Assembly (NCBI GenBank): GCA_014655195.1
Contig: BNBH01000021.1
Location: forward strand, 62,001 to 126,000
DNA length: 64,000 nucleotides
Origin: Streptomyces cellulosae
GTDB lineage: Bacteria; Actinomycetota; Actinomycetes; Streptomycetales; Streptomycetaceae
Direction: 5' to 3'
A model generated the notes under the pieces. It saw only the letters and a list, made by a program, of their open reading frames with translations, did not search any database and was not told the origin of the DNA. The position numbers and the translations under genes are program-made. This document shows, piece by piece, positions 15,828 to 24,835 of this stretch (within the stretch, counting starts at the first letter, position 1; every line of letters starts with the position of its first letter).

Positions 15828-16556
15828 GTGAAGATCCAGGAGCGTACGGGGGCGGGCGCGGGTCGTTCCGCGGCTCCGGCTCAACCGTCGGTCGGTGACC
15901 GGCTTCCCACTCCGCCCCGCGAGCGCAAGCCCGCCCTCGCCGCGCTCGCCGTGCTGCTGATCCTGGTGGGCGCCCTCGGCGCCACCATGCTCGTGCTGCA
16001 GGCCGGCGACCGCATCGAGGTCGTCAAGATCACCCAGGAGATCCCCGCCGGGCAGGCCGTCAACGACAGCAACACCACCTCGGTGATGGTCGCCGAGGAC
16101 CCGGGCATCCACTACGTCCAGTGGTCCCAGCTCGCCGCCCTGAAGAAGCTGAAGGCCGTCACCACCATCCCCGCCGGCGTGGTCGCCGTCGGGGAGATGT
16201 TCGGCGAGGAGGCCAAGGTGCCCGAGGGCAAGGCCCTCGTCGGTGTGTCCCTGAAGGAGGGGCAGTACCCGGCCGGCCTCAAGAACGGTGCCACCGTGGC
16301 CGCCTACCGCGTCGGCGGGACCTCCCGCTCCGGGTCCGGTGACGACGCCGACGGCGGTTTGGGCGGCTCGGCCGGCGGTGACTCCGTCATCGTCGACAAG
16401 GCCGTCGTCAACTACGTCCAGGACGAAAAGGACGACGACGTCGTCGGCAGCACCAACCTGCCCGTGACGCTCCTCGTCGACGAAGCGCAGGCCACGGTGC
16501 TCACCCAGGCCGCCTCCAACGGCGAGGTGGCGCTCGTCCTCGTCCCTGGCAACTAG
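15828..16556 (+). CDS. SAF-domain pilus assembly protein (CpaB/RcpC-like)
   Basis: The 242-aa protein starts at a GTG with GGGGAG upstream. It has one N-terminal transmembrane helix (about 36-56). A SAF-type domain follows (about 62-125: VVKITQEIPAGQAV, AVTTIPAGVVAVGEMF), then a Gly/Ser/Asp-rich region near 165-185. CpaB/RcpC proteins assemble at the outer side of the membrane in Tad pilus systems. It is the first gene of the tad operon, 17 bases before the tadZ-like gene. Confidence 0.85.
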   Translation: MKIQERTGAGAGRSAAPAQPSVGDRLPTPPRERKPALAALAVLLILVGALGATMLVLQAGDRIEVVKITQEIPAGQAVNDSNTTSVMVAEDPGIHYVQWSQLAALKKLKAVTTIPAGVVAVGEMFGEEAKVPEGKALVGVSLKEGQYPAGLKNGATVAAYRVGGTSRSGSGDDADGGLGGSAGGDSVIVDKAVVNYVQDEKDDDVVGSTNLPVTLLVDEAQATVLTQAASNGEVALVLVPGN

Positions 16557-16573
16557 AAGGCGGCACCCGACCC

Positions 16574-17443
16574 ATGGCCCTCATCGCCCTCGCCGCCGAC
16601 AAGGGTTCCCCCGGCGTCACCACCGCGGCCGTCGCCCTCGCGGCGGTCTGGCCGCGCCGCGTGCTGCTCGCCGAGACCGACCCGGCGGGCGGTGACCTCG
16701 TGTACCGCAGCGCCGCCGCGCACGGCGGCCCGCTCAACCCCAACACCGGCATGCTGTCCATCGCCGCCACCGCGCGGCGCGGTCTCGTGCCCGACCAACT
16801 CTGGGACCACGTCCAGCCGTTGAGCGGCGGACTGGAAGTGCTCGTCGGTCTCGGCATCGCCGAGCAGGCCGCCGGTCTGGCCGGGCTGTGGCCCACCCTC
16901 GGGCATGCCTTCGCCTCCCTCGCCGACTCGCCCAACGCGCCCGCCGACGTCATCGCCGACTGCGGCCGCATCAGCGGCGACACCCCGGCCGTCGAGCTGT
17001 TCCCGCATGCCTCCCTCGTGCTGCTGATCTCCCGCACCGAGCCCGAGGCGCTGGCCCGCGTCCGGGACCGGGCGGCCGCGCTGGCGGGCAAGCTGCACGG
17101 CGGGTCGCGCGGCGCCGCCACCCTGAACAGCCCCGTCATCGGCGTCGTCCTCGTCACCGACCCGGGCAACGCGGCCAAGCTGGCGGGCCAGGTCAACGAC
17201 ATGCTCGTGCACGCCCAGACCGGCGCCCGCGTGGTCGGCACCCTCGCCGACGACCCGGCCGGCGCCGAGATGCTCGCCGGGCGCCGCCGCGGCCGGCTGG
17301 ACAAGTCGCTGCTGATCCGCTCGGCCCGCAAGGTCACCGCCGACGTGTACCAGCAGTACGGCGCCGCGTGGGTCGCTCAGGCCCAGGCCGCCCAGCAGGC
17401 CCACGCCACCGCGCCGCCGCAGGGTCACGGAGCCGGGCGATGA
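16574..17443 (+). CDS. TadZ/CpaE-like ParA-superfamily protein
   Basis: The 289-aa product has an N-terminal deviant P-loop (KGSPGVTT, 10-17). The usual second lysine is replaced, as often seen in TadZ proteins. ETDPAGGD follows, then ADCGRIS as a Walker-B-like strand. TadZ localises the pilus machine to its site in the cell. It overlaps tadA by ATGA. Confidence 0.85.
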   Translation: MALIALAADKGSPGVTTAAVALAAVWPRRVLLAETDPAGGDLVYRSAAAHGGPLNPNTGMLSIAATARRGLVPDQLWDHVQPLSGGLEVLVGLGIAEQAAGLAGLWPTLGHAFASLADSPNAPADVIADCGRISGDTPAVELFPHASLVLLISRTEPEALARVRDRAAALAGKLHGGSRGAATLNSPVIGVVLVTDPGNAAKLAGQVNDMLVHAQTGARVVGTLADDPAGAEMLAGRRRGRLDKSLLIRSARKVTADVYQQYGAAWVAQAQAAQQAHATAPPQGHGAGR

Positions 17444-18747
17444 CCGCTGTCGACCACTCGCTGGTCAAGCGGTTCCGCCAGGAGGCCGGTGACCGGATCG
17501 CGGAGCAGCGCCGCCTCGACCAGGTCAACGGCGTCACGCCGATGTCCACCGAGGACGAGCGGCAGTACGCCCGCGCCGTCATAGCCCAGATACTCGAGGA
17601 GTACGCCCGCTCCGAGATCAACGCGGGCCGTACGCCGCTGGACGCGGAGACCGAGGAGCAGTACGCGGCCGCCGTGCACGCGGCCCTGTTCGGGGTGGGC
17701 CGGCTCCAGCCGCTGCTCGACGATCCCGAGGTCGAGAACATCGACATCAACGGCTGCGACCAGGTGTTCGTCGGCTACTCCGACGGGCGCGAGGAGCGCG
17801 GCGAGCCGGTCGCGGAGACCGACGAGGAGCTCATCGAGCTGATCCAGGTGCTGGGCGCCTACTCCGGTCTGTCGTCCCGGCCCTTCGACTCCGCCAACCC
17901 GCAGCTCGACCTGCGGCTGCCGGACGGTTCGCGTCTGTCGGCCGTCATGGACGTGGCCCGCAGGCCCGCGCTGTCCATCCGCCGGGCCCGCATGGGCAAG
18001 GTGTTCATCTCCGACCTCGTCGGCAACGGCACCCTCACCCCCGAGCTGGGGCACTTCCTGGCCTGCGCGGTCCGCGCCCGCAAGAACATCATGATCGCGG
18101 GCGCCACCAACGCCGGTAAGACGACCCTGCTGCGCGCCCTCGCCAACGAGATCCCGCCGCACGAGCGCCTCATCACCGTCGAGCGCGCGCTGGAGCTCGG
18201 TCTCGACACCTTTCCCGATCTGCACCCCAACGTGGTGGCGTTCGAGGAGCGGCTGCCCAACTCCGAGGGCCAGGGCGCCATTTCGATGGCGGAGCTGGTG
18301 CGCCGGTCGCTGCGTATGAACCCCTCCCGGGTCATCGTCGGCGAGGTGCTCGGCGACGAGATCGTCACCATGCTGAACGCGATGTCGCAGGGCAACGACG
18401 GCTCGCTGTCCACGATCCACGCCAACAGCTCCAGCGAGGTGTTCAACCGCATATCCACCTACGCCCTCCAGGCCACCGAGCGGCTGCCGATCGAGGCGAG
18501 CCAGATGCTCATCGCCGGCGCGGTGAACTTCGTCGTCTTCATCCAGCGGCGCAACGGCTTCCAGAGCGGCGGACGCCTCCAGCGCATGGTGACCTCCGTG
18601 CGCGAGGTCAACGGCGTGGACGGGCGGGTGCTGTCCAGCGAGGTGTTCGCCGAGACGTCCGACGGCCGGGTGATCCCGCACGCCCCCATAGCCTGCCTGG
18701 AGGACCTGATGGCCCACGGCTACCGGCCCAGCGGAACGTGGGGGTGA
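17440..18747 (+). CDS. tadA: TadA/CpaF-like pilus assembly ATPase
   Basis: The 435-aa secretion-superfamily ATPase has a Walker A GATNAGKTT (221-229), an Asp/Glu-box region with TVERALELGLD (246-256), a Walker B RVIVGEVLGDE (297-307) and a His box STIHANS (324-330). It is a cytoplasmic hexamer that powers Flp pilin assembly. The ATG at 17440 overlaps the tadZ stop. Length and motifs are standard for the family. Confidence 0.93.
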   Translation: MTAVDHSLVKRFRQEAGDRIAEQRRLDQVNGVTPMSTEDERQYARAVIAQILEEYARSEINAGRTPLDAETEEQYAAAVHAALFGVGRLQPLLDDPEVENIDINGCDQVFVGYSDGREERGEPVAETDEELIELIQVLGAYSGLSSRPFDSANPQLDLRLPDGSRLSAVMDVARRPALSIRRARMGKVFISDLVGNGTLTPELGHFLACAVRARKNIMIAGATNAGKTTLLRALANEIPPHERLITVERALELGLDTFPDLHPNVVAFEERLPNSEGQGAISMAELVRRSLRMNPSRVIVGEVLGDEIVTMLNAMSQGNDGSLSTIHANSSSEVFNRISTYALQATERLPIEASQMLIAGAVNFVVFIQRRNGFQSGGRLQRMVTSVREVNGVDGRVLSSEVFAETSDGRVIPHAPIACLEDLMAHGYRPSGTWG

Positions 18748-18751
18748 GCCG

Positions 18752-19810
18752 ATGACCACCGATCCGACGACCACCGGTGCCATGGCCGCCGATCCACTGA
18801 TGACCTCGGTACCGCCCACCACCGACCTCGCCGCCCTCGGCTCCGTCGGCACGATGGGCGGACTGTTCTCCACCACCGTGCTCTACGCGCTCGCCTGCGG
18901 TGTCGCCGTCGGCGGTGGTCTCGCCCTGTTCCTCGTCGCCGTACGCGGACTGCCCGCGAAACCCGAGCACGAGAAGCAGAAGGCGAGCGAGCGCGCAGGC
19001 GAGCTGATCCGGTTCGCCGGGCGGCGCGGTTCGCTCGCCGCGCTCGTCGGGCTCGCCGTGCTGCTGATGACGCGCTGGGTCGTCGCCGGCGTCGCCTCCG
19101 CCGTCCTCGTCTTCTTCTGGGACCGCCTCTTCGGCGGCGCCTCCGAGGAGCGGGCCGCGATGCGCCGCGTGGAGGCCCTCGCCTCCTGGACGGAGTCGCT
19201 GCGCGACACCATCGCCGGGGCGGTCGGCCTGGAGCAGGCCATCCCGGCGTCCGCGCGGGCCGCCGCGCCCGTGCTGCGCCCGCACCTCGACGCGCTCGTC
19301 GACCGGCTGCGCGCCCGCACCCCGCTGCCCGAGGCGCTCCAACAGCTCGCCGACGAGATCGACGACGCCTCCGCCGACATCATCGTCGCCGCCCTCATCC
19401 TCAACGCCCGTCTGCGCGGCCCCGGTCTGCGACAGGTGCTCGGCGCGCTCGCCAAGTCGGCGCGCGAGGAGGTCGACATGCGGCAGCGCGTCATGGCGCA
19501 GCGCGCGTCCACGCGCCGCTCGGTGCAGATCGTGGTCGCCGTGTCGATCGCGTTCGTGCTCGGCCTGTCCGTCTTCAACCGCGACTTCGTCGAGCCGTAC
19601 GGCACGGCCGTCGGCCAGGTGGTCCTCGCCTGCGTGTGCGGGCTGTTCGCGCTGGGCTTCTGGTGGCTGCGCAAGCTGTCCACCATCGAGACGCCCGAAC
19701 GCTTTCTGGTGCGCGACGACTCCTCGGTGCGTCTGGTGCGTCCCCGCACCCCGGGCGCCGGGCCCGCGCAGGCGTCGCCGTTCCAGCCGGAAGAGGGGGT
19801 ACGCCGGTGA
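18752..19810 (+). CDS. tadB: TadB-like pilus platform protein (type II secretion F domain)
   Basis: The 352-aa protein has helices near 43-65, 87-110, 250-270 and 285-305, and a cytoplasmic T2SSF domain (about 145-270, with ASWTESLRDTIAGAVGLEQAI). It forms the inner-membrane platform with TadC. Its stop overlaps the tadC GTG start. Confidence 0.88.
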   Translation: MTTDPTTTGAMAADPLMTSVPPTTDLAALGSVGTMGGLFSTTVLYALACGVAVGGGLALFLVAVRGLPAKPEHEKQKASERAGELIRFAGRRGSLAALVGLAVLLMTRWVVAGVASAVLVFFWDRLFGGASEERAAMRRVEALASWTESLRDTIAGAVGLEQAIPASARAAAPVLRPHLDALVDRLRARTPLPEALQQLADEIDDASADIIVAALILNARLRGPGLRQVLGALAKSAREEVDMRQRVMAQRASTRRSVQIVVAVSIAFVLGLSVFNRDFVEPYGTAVGQVVLACVCGLFALGFWWLRKLSTIETPERFLVRDDSSVRLVRPRTPGAGPAQASPFQPEEGVRR

Positions 19811-20739
19811 ACGACGGACTGACGATGCCGGTGGTCGTCGGCGCGGTCGTCGGACTGGGCGTCTACGTCCTGGTCCGCGCGCTGATGCCCACCAAGCGCA
19901 GCGCCCTCTCCCAGGTCGCCCGGATCGACGCGATGCGCGCCCGCGGCACGGCGTACGAGTCGGCGCGGCCCACGGACCAGGGATCGTCCGGCCGCTTCGC
20001 CTCCCTGCGCGCCCAAGTGGGCGACAAGGTCGCCGAGTTCTACCGGCAGCAGGGCTGGGAGCAGCGGTCCCTGCGCGCCGACCTGGCCGTCCTGGAGCGC
20101 AGCTGGGAGAAGTTTCTGGCGACGAAGGTGCTGCTGGCGGTCGCGGGTCTGTTCTTCGGGCCGTTCCTGTTCGCCATCGTCTGGCAGCTCGGCTTCGGCA
20201 GCAGCCCGGTCATCCCGGTGTGGCTGGCGCTGTTGTGCGCGGTGCTGTTCTTCGTGCTGCCCGACCTGGAGGTGCGCCGGGACGCCGCCGAGAAGCGGCG
20301 CGATCTGCGCCGGGTGATCGGCGCGTACCTGGACCTGGTGTCGATGAGCCTGGCCGGCGGCCGGGGTCTGCCCGAGGCGCTGATGGCGGCGGCCGAGGTG
20401 TCCGACGGCTGGGCCACGCAGCGGATCCGCAACGCGCTCGCCGACGCCCGGATCACCGGTGTCAGCCAGTGGCAGGCGCTCGGCCAGCTCGGGGAGGAGC
20501 TGGGGGTGGAGGAGCTGAAGGACCTGTCCGCCTCGCTGGCCCTCGTCGCGGACGACGGCGCGAAGGTACGGGAGTCCCTCGCCTCGCGCGCCGAGACCAT
20601 GCGCCACCGCGAACTCGCCGAGATCGAGGGCAGCGCGGGCGAGAAGTCCCAGTCGATGCTCGTGGCGCAGCTGCTGCTGTGCGCGGGGTTCCTGGTGTTC
20701 CTGATCTTCCCGGCGGCGATGCGGGTGTTCCAGGTGTGA
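19807..20739 (+). CDS. tadC: TadC-like pilus platform protein (type II secretion F domain)
   Basis: The 310-aa protein starts at the GTG overlapping the tadB stop (GTGA). It has an N-terminal helix (7-25), a paired segment around 100-150, a T2SSF domain with LDLVSMSLAGGRGLPEALMAA, and a C-terminal helix ending the chain. It is the partner of TadB in the assembly platform. Confidence 0.88.
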   Translation: MNDGLTMPVVVGAVVGLGVYVLVRALMPTKRSALSQVARIDAMRARGTAYESARPTDQGSSGRFASLRAQVGDKVAEFYRQQGWEQRSLRADLAVLERSWEKFLATKVLLAVAGLFFGPFLFAIVWQLGFGSSPVIPVWLALLCAVLFFVLPDLEVRRDAAEKRRDLRRVIGAYLDLVSMSLAGGRGLPEALMAAAEVSDGWATQRIRNALADARITGVSQWQALGQLGEELGVEELKDLSASLALVADDGAKVRESLASRAETMRHRELAEIEGSAGEKSQSMLVAQLLLCAGFLVFLIFPAAMRVFQV

Positions 20740-20824
20740 GATACCGGACCGGTGAGCCGCGAACCGCGGACCGCGCGCCGTACGTCAGAACTTCCGTGAA
20801 CCGAATTCGAGAGGACAACGCGTC

Positions 20825-21076
20825 ATGAACGGACGTACCTTCCAGACCGGCATCCCCGCCGTCGACTTCCTGGTCACCTTCATGCGGGCCCGTGTCGAGC
20901 GGGCGCGCTCCGGCGAACTGGACCGTGGCGCCTCCGCGGTCGAGTGGGTCATCATCTCGGCCGTCGTCGTGGCGATCGTCGGCGTCGTGGCCGCGATCAT
21001 CAACGCCGCGCTCAGCGAGGGCGCCAACAAGGTCGGCGACTGCATCAAGGGCGCGGACGCGGGCAAGACCTGCTGA
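20825..21076 (+). CDS. Flp-type pilin
   Basis: The 83-aa product has a leader of about 35 residues followed by DRG/ASAVEW. This is a class III prepilin site with cleavage after G35 and Glu at +5, then a hydrophobic stretch (VIISAVVVAIVGVVAA). It is the main candidate substrate of the prepilin peptidase encoded at 32580. The leader is longer than in typical Gram-negative Flp pilins. The C-terminus has two cysteines (DC and TC) that could pair. Confidence 0.85.
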   Translation: MNGRTFQTGIPAVDFLVTFMRARVERARSGELDRGASAVEWVIISAVVVAIVGVVAAIINAALSEGANKVGDCIKGADAGKTC

Positions 21077-21111
21077 CCGCACGTACCTTCTCGACGTCGA
21101 CGTCAACGGGG

Positions 21112-21561
21112 ATGCCGGTGCGCGTACGCAGCTGGGTACGCCGACGGGTGGAGGCCGCCTCCGCCCGCGGCGATTCCGGCATGACCGCGATCGAGTTCGT
21201 CTTCCTCACGCCCGTCCTGTTCTTCATGATCTTCGCGACGGTGCAGTTCGCGCTGTACTTCTTCGCCGATCATGTCGCCCAGGCGGCGGCGCAGGCGGGC
21301 GCCCGCAAGGCGCGGGCCACGGCGGACGCCGAGCCGGGCGGCTGGCGGGGCGAGGCGCGGGACGTGGTGGACAGCTACATCCGGCAGCTGGGCCCGCAGC
21401 TGGTCATCGCTCCGGACGTGAAGATGCTCCAGCCGGAGCAGAACACGGTCGGCGTGGAGATCACCGCGCGTATCCCGACGGTGTTCCCGGGCCTGGACCT
21501 GACGGTGCACGCGCAGTCGATGGGGCCGGTGGAGCGGTTCGTGGAGGAGGGGGAGAACTGA
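21112..21561 (+). CDS. TadE-like pseudopilin
   Basis: The product is 149 aa from the ATG at 21112, or 147 aa from the GTG at 21118, which has better spacing from the GGGG upstream. DSG/MTAIEF (G23, Glu at +5) precedes a hydrophobic helix (FLTPVLFFMIFATVQFALYF). This is the TadE arrangement, a minor pilin-like subunit processed by the prepilin peptidase. The stop overlaps the next start (TGATG). Confidence 0.85.
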   Translation: MPVRVRSWVRRRVEAASARGDSGMTAIEFVFLTPVLFFMIFATVQFALYFFADHVAQAAAQAGARKARATADAEPGGWRGEARDVVDSYIRQLGPQLVIAPDVKMLQPEQNTVGVEITARIPTVFPGLDLTVHAQSMGPVERFVEEGEN

Positions 21562-21989
21562 TGGGCCGTTCTCTTCCGCGTTTGCTGCGGCAGGACGCGG
21601 GCGACCGTGGTCTGTCCACCGTCGAGGTCGTGATCCTCGCGCCGGTGATGATCCTGTTCATCCTCGTCCTGGTGGCCTTCGGGCAACTGGTCGACGGGCG
21701 GGGCGCGTTGGACGGCGCGGCGCGGGACGCGGCCCGCGCGGGCTCGATCCAGAAGGACCACGCGACGGCGATGGCCGAGGCGCGCGCGGCGGCGGAGGCC
21801 AACCTCGAGGACGTCTGCTCGGGCCCGGTGACCGTCGTCCAGACCAGCCAGGGCTTCGAGCCCGACACCCTGTTCAGCGTCCAGGTGAGCTGCGAGGTGC
21901 GGGGCCTCGCGATGCTGGGCCTGGACATCCCGACGACGCTCACCGCGAGCTTCAGCTCGCCGCTCGACCCGTTCAGGAGGACGGCGTGA
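21561..21989 (+). CDS. TadE/TadF-like pseudopilin
   Basis: The 142-aa product has DRG/LSTVEV (G17, Glu at +5) before VILAPVMILFILVLVAFG. The rest is extracytoplasmic, with conserved Asp/Arg-rich helices (DGAARDAARAGS) and two cysteines. It is a second TadE-family minor subunit. Its end overlaps the next gene (GTGA). Confidence 0.85.
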   Translation: MGRSLPRLLRQDAGDRGLSTVEVVILAPVMILFILVLVAFGQLVDGRGALDGAARDAARAGSIQKDHATAMAEARAAAEANLEDVCSGPVTVVQTSQGFEPDTLFSVQVSCEVRGLAMLGLDIPTTLTASFSSPLDPFRRTA

Positions 21990-22474
21990 GGGGACGGGCA
22001 TCAGTGGCCGGCACGCGCGCACGCGTCCGGACGTGGGCGGCGGACCGTGCCGCCCGGCTGGACGACCGCGGCTCGGGCGCCGGCGCGGTCATCATCTTCG
22101 CGCTGGTCTTCCTGTCCCTGGCGGCCTTCGTCATCGACGGCGGCATGTCGATCTCCAAGCGGGAGCGCGCGGCGGACATCGCGGAACAGGCGGCCCGCTT
22201 CGCCGCCCAGGACATCGACCGCGAGGCCCTCTACGACAACGAGGGCGGACCCGCCCCCATCAACTTTCAGAACTGCGACGCCCGCGTGAAGGCCTTCGCC
22301 CGCGAGATGGACATGTCCGGCGCGGACATCGCCGCGACCCACTGCGTGACGGCGACGGTCGACGCGGTCGAGGTCGAGGTCCAGCTCACGTACTCGCCCG
22401 TGTTCACGGGGATGTTCTACGGCGGTGACGTGGTGGTGCGGGGGCAGGCGGTCGCGGAGAACGAGGTCGGCTGA
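21986..22474 (+). CDS. TadG-like pilus-associated protein
   Basis: The 162-aa protein starts at a GTG. DDRGSGAGAVIIFALVFLSLAAFVIDGG is a Tad-N-like membrane segment, here split as GSGAGA then the hydrophobic core. It lacks the Glu at +5 seen in the two preceding proteins, so it is probably membrane-anchored without processing. Two cysteines (NCD, HCV) lie in the outer part. It is much shorter than Gram-negative TadG and is the last gene of the first tad segment. Confidence 0.8.
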   Translation: MRGRASVAGTRARVRTWAADRAARLDDRGSGAGAVIIFALVFLSLAAFVIDGGMSISKRERAADIAEQAARFAAQDIDREALYDNEGGPAPINFQNCDARVKAFAREMDMSGADIAATHCVTATVDAVEVEVQLTYSPVFTGMFYGGDVVVRGQAVAENEVG

Positions 22475-22478
22475 GGAC

Positions 22479-23768
22479 GTGCCGGGCGACGAGCGCGCTC
22501 TCCGGCCTGCCGCGGGGCGCGGTCCCGGGCTCGAACGGTGCCACGGCTCACGGCTGTCCGTGGAGGACGGCGCGCTCGTGCTGCGCACCCGTGGCCGTAT
22601 CCGCCGGGTGCCGGTCGGGGACGGCGGTGTCGCCCGCGCGGTGTTCGTCGACGCGGCGGCCGCCGACGCCGGACGCGACGAACCCGGCCGTCCGGGCGCC
22701 TGGGGCGAGGTGCGGCTTCAGGACCGGGACGGCAGGCAGGTCGCCCGCATCCCCCTCGGCGACTGGCTGCCGGAGGCGCCCGCGCTGCCGGAGCGTGCCG
22801 TGCAGGGGGAGCAGCTCCTGGAACGAACAGGCGTGGCAGGGCTGCTGAAGGCCGCGGGCGTGCCGCTGCACGTCGCGCGGGACCGGAACGATCCTCGGGC
22901 GGATTCCGGGAAGGGGGGCGTCTCCCTCGGTCCCGGCCCGGCCTTCCCGCTCTGGTACTGGTGCGTGCGGGGCGTCGCCGGGACGCTGTGGTTCTCCGCG
23001 TTCACCGTGGTCGTCTTCTCCGACACCGTGCCCGGATGGCTCGTCCTGCTGCTCGCCCTGACCGCCCTGTGCGGGCCGGTGGCGCGGCTGGCGTTGCGCG
23101 CGTGGACCCGGCTGCGGGCGGGGCGTCGGCGGGTGACGGTCCTGGGGCGCGTCACGCCGAGTCCGGCGCCCGGGAGCGGGGCGACGGTGCGGTTCCTGCG
23201 GGAGACCGAACTGCGCGTGCAGGACCGGGACCTGGTGCTGCGGGATCTGGGAGGCCAGGAGTACTGGTTCCCCCGCTCGGGTCCGCACGCGGTGACGCGG
23301 CTGGTGAAGGTGGTCGACGGGACGGGACGGCCGGTCGGGGCGGAGCTGCGGGGGCCCGGCGAGCAGGTGCGGGCGGTGTTCCCGTGGGAGCTGTGGTTCG
23401 GCGGGGCGGACGGCTGGTCGAGGCTGAGTGCCGCCTCCGGGCTTGCGGTGTCCGAACGCCGGCTCAGCGGCAGGAGGACATGGCCCAAGGGCCCGGTGCT
23501 GGGTACGGGGCTGCTGCCCGGCACGAGCCGGGACGCCCGCCGGACGGCACGCTTCCCCGGCACGGCGGCGGGGGTGTCGTCCACCGCCGTCATGGCGTTC
23601 GGGTCCCTGTTCTCGGTGATGCAGGGTGTACGGATCGCCGACACGGCGCCGGGCGTCGCGGCCGTGGCGACGGCAGCGGGGGCACTGGGCCTGGCTCTTC
23701 AGGCAGTGCCGTACGTCGTGCACGAAATGCGTGGCCGGCTGGTGCTGGACCGTCCGGCCCGATCGTGA
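22479..23768 (+). CDS. Hypothetical membrane protein downstream of the tad genes
   Basis: The 429-aa protein starts at the GTG at 22479, with GAGGA overlapping the end of the previous gene. There are two hydrophobic segments in the middle (about 150-200) and two near the C-terminus (about 370-415). The two soluble portions contain similar-looking R-x-R-V...V-E-D-G strands, perhaps a repeated domain. No family was recognised. Spacing suggests co-transcription with the tad genes. Confidence 0.7.
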   Translation: MPGDERALRPAAGRGPGLERCHGSRLSVEDGALVLRTRGRIRRVPVGDGGVARAVFVDAAAADAGRDEPGRPGAWGEVRLQDRDGRQVARIPLGDWLPEAPALPERAVQGEQLLERTGVAGLLKAAGVPLHVARDRNDPRADSGKGGVSLGPGPAFPLWYWCVRGVAGTLWFSAFTVVVFSDTVPGWLVLLLALTALCGPVARLALRAWTRLRAGRRRVTVLGRVTPSPAPGSGATVRFLRETELRVQDRDLVLRDLGGQEYWFPRSGPHAVTRLVKVVDGTGRPVGAELRGPGEQVRAVFPWELWFGGADGWSRLSAASGLAVSERRLSGRRTWPKGPVLGTGLLPGTSRDARRTARFPGTAAGVSSTAVMAFGSLFSVMQGVRIADTAPGVAAVATAAGALGLALQAVPYVVHEMRGRLVLDRPARS

Positions 23769-24111
23769 CCGTGAAGAATCCAGGAAATCGGCACAGGGTT
23801 CACGGGTACTTCTCGACGTGATCACGAGGGGCGGCCGATAGCTTCGGCGTGACGTCGGCCAGGTGAATTACCACTGTCCGTCCGTGAAGACCCTGCGACG
23901 TTTTCCTGGTGTTCCGGTCACACCTGTGACGTGCGGGGCGTGCGGGGGTGGCCGCAGTTCGGACGCCGCTGGTCGGATGTATCTCCGCGTGATTTGATCA
24001 GTGCGTGCTGTTAGTTCGTCGTGGACCGGCGATTTCGACGGTCCGACTTCCGTGACGGAAATCGACGGACATTCCGCGACGCATTGTCCGATACGAAGGG
24101 AACGCGCCCTC
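23769..24111. other. Intergenic region before the small double-glycine peptide gene
   Basis: No gene is seen. The region contains several short inverted repeats, such as GGTCACACCTGTGACG near 23916. It should carry the promoter for the peptide gene at 24112. GAAGGGAA lies about 11 bases before that ATG. Confidence 0.4.
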
Positions 24112-24345
24112 ATGAACCTCGCCCCCCAGGTGGAAACCGCCGAAATATCCGACGCCGACCTGGACCTCGTGTCCGGCGGTCAGGCGGGCGGCGGCGCCGC
24201 CCTCGGCCTCGGTGCCCACGCGGAGGCGGGCGCCGTCGGCGTGCACGTCGAGGGCGGGAACCTCGCCCTCACCGCCGGTGTGTGCGCCTCGGTGTCCGCG
24301 CAGGGCATCGCGGCGGACGGCCACCTGCACGCGTCGCTGTACTGA
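24112..24345 (+). CDS. Possible bacteriocin/RiPP precursor with double-glycine leader
   Basis: The 77-aa product has an acidic leader-like segment, EISDADLDLVSGG (11-23), matching the ELS/LDxVxGG pattern of double-glycine leaders. It is followed by a Gly/Ala/Val/His-rich core of about 54 residues with a single cysteine. Such leaders are cleaved by peptidase-containing ABC transporters or guide modifying enzymes. None of these is encoded nearby, so the product may be an orphan or processed by enzymes elsewhere. Function is not established. Confidence 0.6.
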   Translation: MNLAPQVETAEISDADLDLVSGGQAGGGAALGLGAHAEAGAVGVHVEGGNLALTAGVCASVSAQGIAADGHLHASLY

Positions 24346-24375
24346 GCCCGTGACGCGGGTCCGGGGCCGGGGAGT

Positions 24376-24720
24376 TCACTCCTTGGCCCCGTTCCCCTTT
24401 TTCGGGCGCTTGTCCTCGACCCGCATCTTCTCGTTGACCTGTTTGGTGAGTTCGTTCTCGAGCTTGTTGAATTCACGGACCACCGCGTCGGACATGTCGG
24501 CGAGCGCGTCGAGCTGCTGCGTGATGTCCTCGCGGCCGTCCTCCCAGTTCGACTCGAAGTCGGAGAGGGCGTCGTTGACGGAGCCGTCGCCGATGTCGTC
24601 CTTGTGCGAGTCGAAAAGCTTCTTCGTGTGATTCATCCGCTTCTTGAGGGACCGCAGGCGGCGCCCGTAGTCCTCCAGATCGGACAAAGGAAGCGCGAGA
24701 TCGCTCTTTCCCTCACCCAC
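24376..24720 (-). CDS. Orphan WXG100-like helical protein
   Basis: The 114-aa protein starts at the GTG at 24720 with GGGGGGA upstream. Two long charged helices have SNWEDGREDI in the second (compare NWDD in the operon paralogues). There is no W-x-G in the turn (DIGDGS instead), and the tail is lysine-rich (KRPKKGNGAKE). It stands alone, without a T7SS-signal gene, and could pair with products of the operons in the first 10 kb. Confidence 0.75.
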   Translation of the reverse strand: MGEGKSDLALPLSDLEDYGRRLRSLKKRMNHTKKLFDSHKDDIGDGSVNDALSDFESNWEDGREDITQQLDALADMSDAVVREFNKLENELTKQVNEKMRVEDKRPKKGNGAKE

Positions 24721-24835
24721 GTGAATCCCCCCTCGGTAGCCGGCGGCCGAGCCTCACCTTCAGCAGGGTACGTCGCTCGAGGGTCGGCGGGCTGCGAGCC
24801 CGCTGAACATGCAGAGAAAGTTACAGTTGATCTTT

